DNA of 17,929 nt from GSA-30 sp036384435 (lineage in GTDB: Bacteria; Pseudomonadota; Gammaproteobacteria; Xanthomonadales; Rhodanobacteraceae). The DNA is taken from the NCBI RefSeq assembly GCF_036384435.1, contig NZ_DASVMI010000065.1, positions 1 through 17,929 of the forward strand, written 5' to 3'. Below the pieces are notes generated by a model, which ran no database searches, had not been told where the DNA came from, and worked only from the letters and a program-made list of their open reading frames with translations. How positions within the stretch are numbered: the first letter of the stretch is position 1; each line of letters begins with the position of its first letter. Made by a program: the position numbers and the translations under genes. This document shows, piece by piece, positions 1 to 9,700 of this stretch.

Positions 1-770
1 CCCAGGTGTATGTCCTCGACGCACAGTTGCAGCCGGTCCCCAAGGGCGTGCCTGGCGATCTCTATCTTGCCGGCGAAGGACTGGCAAGAGGCTACTTCCA
101 CAAACCAGCGTTGACCGCCGAACGCTTTGTGGCGCACCCATTCGTGCCAGGCAAGCGCCTATATCGCTCCGGCGACCTGGCGCGCTGGCGCAACGATGGT
201 GAGCTGGAGTTCCTTGGGCGCCAGGACCACCAAGTCAAGGTGCGGGGTTTCCGCGTGGAATTGGGCGAGATCGAGTCACAACTGACCCGATTGCCCGGCG
301 TCGTCCAGGCCGTCGTCATCGCAAGAGAAGATTCTGCCGGGCAGAAACAGATAGTCGCCTACGCAGTGCCATCACCGGGCACGCATCCAGAAACATCGCA
401 ATGGCGACACGCTCTTGCGAGCACGCTCCCGGACTACATGGTACCCGCGTCTATCGTGCTGCTCGACGCGATTCCCTTGACCACCAACGGCAAACTCGAC
501 CGCAAAGCGTTACCCGCACCGGACTACTCCGATCATGCAGGGCGCACCCCAAGGACGCCACAGGAGACGCGACTTGCGGAGCTGTTCGCCGAAGTACTGG
601 ATCTGCCGCAGGTGGGCATCGATGAAAGCTTCTTTGATCTGGGCGGCCACTCGCTGCTGGCTACCCGATTGGTATCGAAGGTTCGCGCACTATTCGGTAT
701 AGAGCTTGGTATCCGCGTGTTGTTCGAGCATCCGACCGTGGCCGCACTGGCCACTCAGATCGATCAGGCG
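1..770 (+). other. NRPS module 1 remnant: C-terminal part of an A domain plus carrier domain
   Basis: Only the end of the adenylation domain is present. It shows the A6-like GDLYLAGEGLARGY, the A7-like YRSGDLARW (the usual Thr is Ser), the A8-like RQDHQVKVRGFRVE, and the A10 motif NGKLDRKALP with its lysine at residue 163. A carrier domain follows, with its phosphopantetheine attachment Ser at residue 216 in FFDLGGHSLL. The specificity pocket residues lie upstream of the window, so the substrate cannot be read. It also cannot be told whether this is the first module of the protein. Confidence 0.93.
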
Positions 771-3700
771 GATATCGGGCGTGTGGCGCTTGGTCCCATG
801 CCGCGAGGAGACCGTCTGCCACTCTCGTATGCCCAGCAGCGCTTGTGGTTTATCGAGCAGTTGGAAGGCCCCAGTGCCACCTACAATATTCCGCTGGCGC
901 TACGACTGACCGGCGACCTGGATATCGACGCTTTACGTGTCGCGCTCGGCGACCTGCTTGATCGGCACGAAAGCCTGCGCACGCTTTTCACTCAGATTGA
1001 TGGTGTGGCGTATCAGAGCATTGTCCCCGATGCCGAGCGACTATTCGCGTGGCGCGCCATGGATGTGCCCTCCAGTCAACTCCAGGCAACCCTGGCCAGT
1101 GAAGCGTCTACGCCTTTCGATCTGTCGAAGGAGCTGCCTCTTCGCGCGGCGCTCTTCCGTGAGTCGCCCCAACAACACGTATTGCTTCTTGTACTTCACC
1201 ATATCGCCGGTGACGGTTTGTCCCTGTCGCCGTTGCTGAACGACCTGGCCCTGGCTTATCGCGCGCGACATGACCGACAGATGCCGCAGTGGTCGCCCCT
1301 GCCAGTGCAGTATGCAGATTACACGCTGTGGCAACACGAATTATTGGGTAGCGAGGGCGATCCGAACAGTTTGCTTACCATACAGAGCGATCACTGGCGC
1401 AAGGCGCTCGGGGGCGCGCCAGAGCAGGTATTTCTGCCGACCGACTACGCAAGGCCAGCTGTCGCCAGTAATCGCGGAGGATCGGTGGCATTCCATGTGG
1501 ACGCGGACACGCATGCGCGCCTGCTCGCGATCGCCCATGACTGCGGCGCCACGCTCTTCATGGTTCTGCACGCAGCATTCGCATTGTTCTTGAGCAAACT
1601 GGGCGCTGGCAAGGATGTGGTCATCGGCAGCCCCGTGGGTGGGCGAACCGATGAGAACCTGAGCGAGCTTATCGGCTTCTTCATCAACACCTTGGTGTTA
1701 CGCCTGGATCTTTCCGGAAACCCTGACTTTCTCGAACTCATAAATCGTGCTCGCGAAACGGATCTGGCGGCATACAGCAACCAGGACATTCCTTTCGAGC
1801 GATTGGTTGAGATACTCAAGCCAAAACGTTCGCTGTCTCATCAACCGCTGTTCCAGGTCATGCTGGATCTACAAAATGGCAGCGGCTCGGAGTTCGAGCT
1901 GCCCGGCGTGGAGATTGCCTATGAAGCGATCGGCGTACGCACGGTCAAATGCGATCTCGACCTTGTCTTCGTCGAACGGCGCGATCCGATTGGCCGCGCC
2001 CAAGGCATGGATGCATCGCTGGACTATGCTACTGATCTGTTCTCCGAATCCAGCGTGCAAGGCTTTGCTGATCGATTGACCCGGCTGTTGACCGAGTTGG
2101 CTCGCCGCCCGGGCGATCCGCTGTCGTCTCATGGCCTGATCGATGCGAACGAGTGGAAAGCGCTGTTTGGTAGCGTTCATGCCGAATCTCGGTCACAGCC
2201 GCCCTACTCGACGATTGAACGCTTCGAATTGCAGGTGCGCGAGACTCCGCAAGCCATCGCAGTCAGTGATGGCCATCTAGACATCACTTATGAAGAACTC
2301 AACCGGCGTGCCAATGCGCTGGCTCATCGCCTTATCGGCGAAGGCATCGGACCCGAGCAGTTTGTTGCCATCGCCCAGCCGCGCTCAATCGACTTCATAG
2401 TTTCCATTCTGGCCGTTCTCAAGAGTGGCGCCGGCTATCTTCCCCTGGATTTGAATTATCCTGCCGAGCGGCTTCGACTGATGCTAGAGGATGCTCACCC
2501 CGCGCTGGTACTGGGGCATTCGCAAGGCCACGCATGGCTATCGGCCAATTATCGTTGCCTGAATACGGATGAAGACGAACTGTTGCAGGCCAATCCTGAG
2601 TTGCCTGACCCCGACAACAACAGCCGTACGCGGCCACTGCTTCCTGGGCATCCCGCCTATGTGATCTATACGTCCGGCTCGACGGGGCGCCCCAAGGGGG
2701 TGATCGTCTCGCATACCAGCCTGAGTCAATTTGTAGCCTGGGGCTGTACACACTTCGGTAAGCGCCTCAAGCACACCTGGTTAGCCACCTCGTTCTGCTT
2801 CGATGTGTCTGTGTTCGAACTGTTTGCGCCACTGTGCAGTGGTGGCCACGCAAGACTGGCGTCTGATGTACTGGCCTTGGCGGATCAGCCGGCCGCACAT
2901 ATGGCCGGAAGCCTCATCAGCACGGTACCCTCTGCGCTCCAGGCAGTGCTGGAACAAGGTCTGTCGTTGGCCGATGTTCACACCGTCGTGCTTGCTGGCG
3001 AAGCGCTGCCGATGGCTTTAGTCAGCGATATCGCCGCTCGTTGGCCAGACTGCAGGGTGACCAACCTGTATGGACCGACAGAAGCCACGGTCTACGCTAC
3101 CGGCTGGGATTGGCTGGGCGGGTCGGGTGGAAGCATCGGCAAACCCTTGACCCATGTGCACGCCTACGTGCTGGATGCGGATTTGCAGCCGGTACCTCCG
3201 GGCGTTCCAGGCGAGCTTTACCTGGGTGGCAATGGCCTAGCGCGCGGATACCTGCACCGGCCCGCACTGACTGCCGAGCGCTTTGTTGCCGATCCTTACA
3301 TACCAGGCCGGCGCATGTACCGCACCGGGGACCTCGTACGCTGGCTGCCCAGTGGGGAACTGGATTTTCTCGGTCGTGTAGATCACCAGGTCAAGATTCG
3401 AGGCTACCGTATTGAACTGGCTGAAGTTGAGACGGCACTGGCTAAACTGCCGAGCGTCCGACAATGCGTGGTTGTTTCCCGCGAGCGCGAAGATGCCACA
3501 CCCGCGTTGATTGGCTATGTGGTGTCCGACGCCTCAGCACCATTGGACACGGATCAACTACGCCGTGAGATGGCGCGAACCCTTCCCGATTACATGGTTC
3601 CGTCCATCCTGGTGGCCCTTGAAACACTGCCTTTGAACGTCAACGGAAAACTGGACCGCAGTGCATTGCCGGCTCCAGAGTATTCCACGCTGACCACGAG

Positions 3701-6700
3701 AGCGCCTCGTACGCCACAAGAAAGCATACTTGCTTCCTTGTTTGCCGAAGTACTCGGCCTGAGCAACGTGGACGTTGAAGAGAGTTTCTTCGACCTCGGC
3801 GGACACTCCCTGCTCGCCACACGTCTTATTAGTCGAATCCGTACGACGCTGGACGTCGAACTGGCAATACAGACGTTGTTTGAACATCCTTCCGTCGCAG
3901 CCATGGCGCGGGAAATAGGCGCGGCCTCGCGTGGCCGGGCGCCGTTACGGCCGACGCAACGGACGGAACACATGCCGCTGTCGTATCCGCAGCAACGGCT
4001 GTGGTTTATTCAGGAGCTTGAAGGACCAGGAGCGGCTTACAACATTCCTCTAGCGCTGCGTCTGCATGGAAATCTGGATCGCCAGGCGCTGCTTGCGGCT
4101 GTACAAGACCTGTCGCAGAGGCATGAAAGCCTGCGCACTGTGTTTATCCAGACGTCGGCGGGCCCGGTACAGCGCGTGATGGAACTGGACCAGCTCGCCG
4201 TGGCATGGCGGGAAGCCTCCGTGGGCGAAGATGCCCTGCAGGAGGCGATCATCCAAGCGGCTTCGGAAGGTTTCGATCTACGAAATCAGTACCCATTGCG
4301 AGCTCACCTGTTTACGTTGGGTGAGCATGAACACGTGCTGTTGCTCGTTCTGCATCACATCGCAGGTGACGGCTGGTCATTGGCACCGCTACTGAGCGAT
4401 CTGAGTCATGCATATGAGAAGCGGACTCAGGGCCAAACGCCCACATGGAAGCCCTTGCCGATTCAGTATGTCGACTACAGCGCCTGGCAGCGCGAATGGC
4501 TCGGCAGCGAGACCGACCCCTCCAGTGTGATCGGCAAGCAATGCAGCTACTGGACGCAGCAACTCGAGGGCATCCCCGATCAGCTGAACCTGCCGCTGGA
4601 TCGCCCTCGCCCCTCGATCGCCAGCCATCAGGGCGATGTAGTGAGATTCCATCTCGATGCAGACCTTCATGGAAGCCTGCTTCGACTGGCCCGCGAGGAG
4701 CATGCCACGCTCTTCATGGTGCTTCATGCGGCATTTGCGCTGCTACTGAGCAAGCTTGGCGCGGGAGTCGACATTCCGATCGGCACGCCGATTGCCGGGC
4801 GCACCGATGACGCGCTTCATGACATGGTCGGCTTCTTCCTCAACACGCTTGTACTGCGGACCGACCTTTCGGGCCAGCCGACATTCCGAGAGCTTCTCAA
4901 GAGGGTCCGCCAGACAGATCTGGCGGCGTACGCGCACCAGGACGTTCCCTTTGAACGTCTCGTGGAAATCCTCAATCCAACCCGCTCACTATCCCGACAG
5001 CCACTGTTCCAGGTGATGTTGGTGTTGCAGAACAGTCCCGCCAGTGACTTGGCGTTGCCGGATTTAGCGGTGCAGCCTCTGGAAATCGGCAAATCGCAGG
5101 CTAAATTCGACTTGCGACTGGCCATGGGCGAGCTATGGGATGCGGATCACCAACCAGCTGGCCTGGCTGCGGAACTGGAGTTTTCCACAGATCTGTTCGA
5201 CGCCGATTCCATGCAGTTGCTGGTGGCACGCCTGAGCGGCCTCCTGCATCGTATCGCCCTCGACCCCGAGTGCTCGGCCGCCTCATTCGCACTTCTTGAC
5301 TCGAACGAACACCGCCTTCTTGAGGAATGGAACGCTACATCCGAGACACGCGAGCCCATGACACTGGGCGCCCTCTTCGAGCAGCAGGCAGCGCAATCCC
5401 CACAAGACATCGCTGTGACCTTGGGTGATCGCTCGCTGTCCTATGCGCAGCTCAATGGTCGCGCCAACCAACTGGCCCATCACTTGATTGCCAGCGGCCT
5501 GAAGATCGAGGACCGGGTCGCGCTGGCGATGCCCAGATCGATCGAGCTGGTGGTGGCCATGCTAGCTATCATGAAGGCTGGTGGAACCTACCTGCCGATT
5601 GACCCGAATTACCCGATAGAGCGTATCGCGTCCATGATAGAAGACGCTCGCCCGGCACTCGGCTTGACGGTCCATGGCGCTCGATCCTGCCTGCCTCCCG
5701 ACATGCCGTTGTTGTTGCTTGACGAGCCTTGGCATGACGGCGCACTTCGTGACGACAATCCAACGGATGGTGACAGGCCATCCAGGCTGCTTGCCGAACA
5801 TGCCGCCTATGTCATCTACACCTCGGGATCTACCGGAAGGCCCAAGGGAGTATGCATACCGCATCGCAATGCAGCCGGCTACCTGCGATTCCTGGCGAGC
5901 AACTATGCGATCGGCAGGCAGGATGCGGTACTCAACATGACCTCGGTGTCATTCGATCCTTCCATTCGTGACATTCTGTGCCCCCTGGTCTCCGGTGCCC
6001 GTCTGATCATGATGGAGCACGAAGATGCCCGGAATCCTTCAGCCTGTCTGCGCACGCTGAGCGAATATGGTGTCACGACTATCCTGAGCGTCACCCCGAG
6101 CTTCCTTGCCGAACTGGTCACTGCCCAGGAAGTGAAACCCGTATCGTTGGCTTTGCGGCAGGTGCTTACGTGTGGCGAATTGCTGCAAGGCGCCCTGCTG
6201 GTCCGTTCCATGACGGCGCTGCACTGCGCTGTACTGTCGAATCAATACGGTCCTACCGAATGCACCATGACCTCTACCTGGAAAGCATTCAAGGCCGGCG
6301 AACAGATTCAAGGCCCTGTGCCTATTGGTCGTTTGGTGGACAACGCTCAGGCTTATGTGCTGGATGCATGGCTGCAACCGGTACCACCAGGAACCCCAGG
6401 AGAGCTGTATCTGACCGGCGATGGCTTGGCGAGAGGGTATCTATTTCGACCGGGCCTCACCGCGGAGCGCTTCGTCGCCAATCCCTTCGTGCCAGGCGCA
6501 CGCATGTATCGTACCGGCGATCTTGTGCGCTGGCTTGCACATGGAGATCTTGATTTCCTTGGCCGCGTCGATCATCAGGTCAAACTTCGCGGCTTCCGTA
6601 TTGAGCCAGGAGAGATCGAGGCCACTGTCACCGACCAGCCGAACGTGGCGCAGTGCGCCGTCATTGTCCGCGATGAGGCCGGTGAACAGCGGCTGATTGC

Positions 6701-9700
6701 CTATGTCGTGCCCAAGGAGGGGCAATCTGTCGATCCAGACGTATTGCGCACGCGCCTGGCCGCTCGTTTACCGGATTACATGGTTCCAGCAGCCGTGATA
6801 TGCCTGGATGCATTTCCGCTGACACCCAACGGCAAGCTCGATCGCAAAGCGCTGCCCGCCCCCATTTATGGAAGTCGTGAAGGTCGGACACCCCGCACGC
6901 CCCATGAATCGGTCATCGCGGATCTATTCGCCGAGGTGCTTGGCCTGGTCCGGGTGCATATCGACGATAACTTCTTCGATCTCGGTGGACATTCGCTACT
7001 GGCCACAAGGCTGGTCAGCAGGATCCGCGCAACGCTGGACATCGAGACGACGATCCGATCGATATTCGAACACCCGACCGTGGCGCAGCTCTGCGCGGTG
7101 CTTCATGGAGAGCAGCATTCGCGATCGCCATTGTCGGCGCAGTCGCGGCCTGATCCACTGCCGCTATCGTTTGCCCAACAACGCCTGTGGTTCATCCAGC
7201 AGATGGATGAACAGGGCGATGCCTACCATATCCCCCTGGCTTTACGCATGCGTGGCCCAGTCGATAGCCAGGCCATGCAGTTGGCTCTGCTGGATGTCGT
7301 CGAGCGCCATGAGAGTCTCAGGACGCTTCTGGTCGAACATCACGGCCGGGCGAGCCAGCAGGTCGTATCGGTGGATGCAAGCGACTGGTTTTCACGCATG
7401 GAGCTATCGGAAGAGCAGCTTGCAGAAGCGCTTACGGCTTATATATCGCAGCGGTTCGATCTAGCCACGCAATTACCCATTCGTGCTTGCCTGCTTCGCG
7501 TGGATCAGTACGACCACGTGCTTATGATCGTATTGCATCATGTGGCCGCCGACGGCTGGTCGATCGGTCCGCTGCTGCGCGACTTGTCGCGAGCTTATGG
7601 CGCACGACTGAACGAGCAACCTCCTGCATGGGCTGCCTTGCCCGTGCAGTATGCTGACTATGCGCTGTGGCAGCGCGACCTGTTGGGCAATCACAACGAC
7701 CCCGGCAGTCTGGCCTGGAAGCAATGGGATTACTGGCGGCAACAGCTTGACGGTCTTCCCGAGTACATCCAGTTGCCGTTTGATCGCCCCCGACCCACGG
7801 TGCCAAGCCAGCGCGCTGACACCGTGCGCTTCACGATCGACAAGGCAATGCAACAATCGCTGTCTGAACTCGCGCGCCAGCAGAACGCCACCTTGTTCAT
7901 GGTGCTTCATGCAGCGTTTTCTCTATTGTTGCATCGATTGGGCGCGGGTGAGGACATTGCCATCGGCACACCGATTGCCGGGCGAACCGATGCTGCTCTG
8001 CATGATCTGGTGGGATTATTTGTCAACACGCTGGTATTGCGCACGGACGTTTCCGGCGACCCGACCTTCGAAGAACTGGTTCAGCGAGCCAGAGCAGTAG
8101 ATCTTGCCGCCTATGCTCACCAGGACATTCCCTTCGAGAGGCTTGTCGAACTGCTCAATCCCGCGCGGTCTCTCGCACATCAACCCCTGTTCCAGGTCAT
8201 GTTGGTATTGCAGAACCAGCAGATGGGCGCGGTGGAGTTCGCGGGAGTGGAGATCGATTCATTGGCGTTGTCCAAGGCAACGGCTAAATTCGATCTACGG
8301 CTGAGCCTTGCAGAGTATGCAGACGAGACGGGTTCACCTTCGGGTATGGCCGCGGAACTCGAATACAGTTGCGACGTGTTCGAGCGCGATACTGTTGCGC
8401 AGATGGCTCGACGGTTCGAACAGATCCTCGTCGATGCCGTGGCCACGCCAACACGTCGTGCGAGTAGTTTCGATCTGGTCGGTGATGATGAACGACGGAA
8501 TATGACACAATGGAATGACAGCGATCATGGATTCGATGATGCAGCTTTGCATGTTCGCTTCGAGCGACAGGTCGATCGAACGCCGCATGCTGTAGCGCTG
8601 GTGTTCGAAGGCCGAACGCTTACTTATAGTGAGCTGAATGCGCTTGCCAACCGCCAAGCAAGATATTTGCAATCGCGGGGGGCGGCACCCGAACAGATCG
8701 TTGCCATTGCGCTTCCGCGATCCATCGAACTGGTTGTAGCGCTGATGGCTGTCTTGAAGACCGGAGCGGCATATCTTCCCCTTGACCTGGACTACCCGCG
8801 TGAACGCCTGGGTTACATGCTTGAGCAGGCACGCGCAGTATGCGTGTTGAGTCGAAACGATGTTGCTGGCGCCCTTCCCCAGGGCACCGCGACGTGGCTG
8901 GTCGACAAAGAAAACTGCCACCTTCATGCCCCAGGAAACCTGCAAGATGTCACCGTTCCGACAGGACATCCTGCATACGTGATCTACACTTCAGGATCGA
9001 CTGGACGGCCCAAGGGAGTTGCCGTCAGCCATCGTGCAATCGCCAACCGGTTGCAGTGGATGCAGGACGCATATGGCCTTGCGCAAGACGACGTGGTCTT
9101 GCAGAAGACACCGGCGGGATTCGACGTTTCGGTATGGGAATTCTTCTGGCCACTTCTCGAAGGTGCCCGCCTGGTTGTCGCCCGCCCAGGTGGCCACAAA
9201 GAGCCGGCTTACCTCGTAGACCTGATCAGGCAGCAGGCGGTAACCACGCTCCATTTCGTCCCGTCCATGTTACAGGCCATTCTCGGCGAGGAAGAGCTTT
9301 CACAGTGCAGTAGCGTACGGCGGATCATCTGTAGTGGCGAGGCGCTGCAAGTCCAAACGGTACAGGCGTTGCAACGTCGGCTGCCCGTGATCGTCCACAA
9401 TCTCTACGGGCCGACCGAGGCTGCTGTCGACGTCACGGCCTTCTCCTGCCTACCCGGCAAATCGTTGGATAGCGTTCCGATCGGCCTGCCCATATGGAAC
9501 ACGAAGTTGCATGTACTTGACACCCGCCTGAGGCAGGTGCCGCTTGGCGTTCCAGGCGAACTGTACCTGGCGGGCGAAGGTCTCGCGCGTGGCTACGTGC
9601 ACCGTGCGGCCCTCACGGCAGAGCGCTTCGTCGCCAACCCATTTGCGATGGGAGAGCGCATGTATCGCACGGGGGATCTGGTGCGATGGCGAAAGGATGG

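Noticed and set aside
8334..8969. 211-codon minus-strand frame inside the NRPS gene
   Set aside because: Antisense to the C-A junction of module 4; composition explains the open frame.
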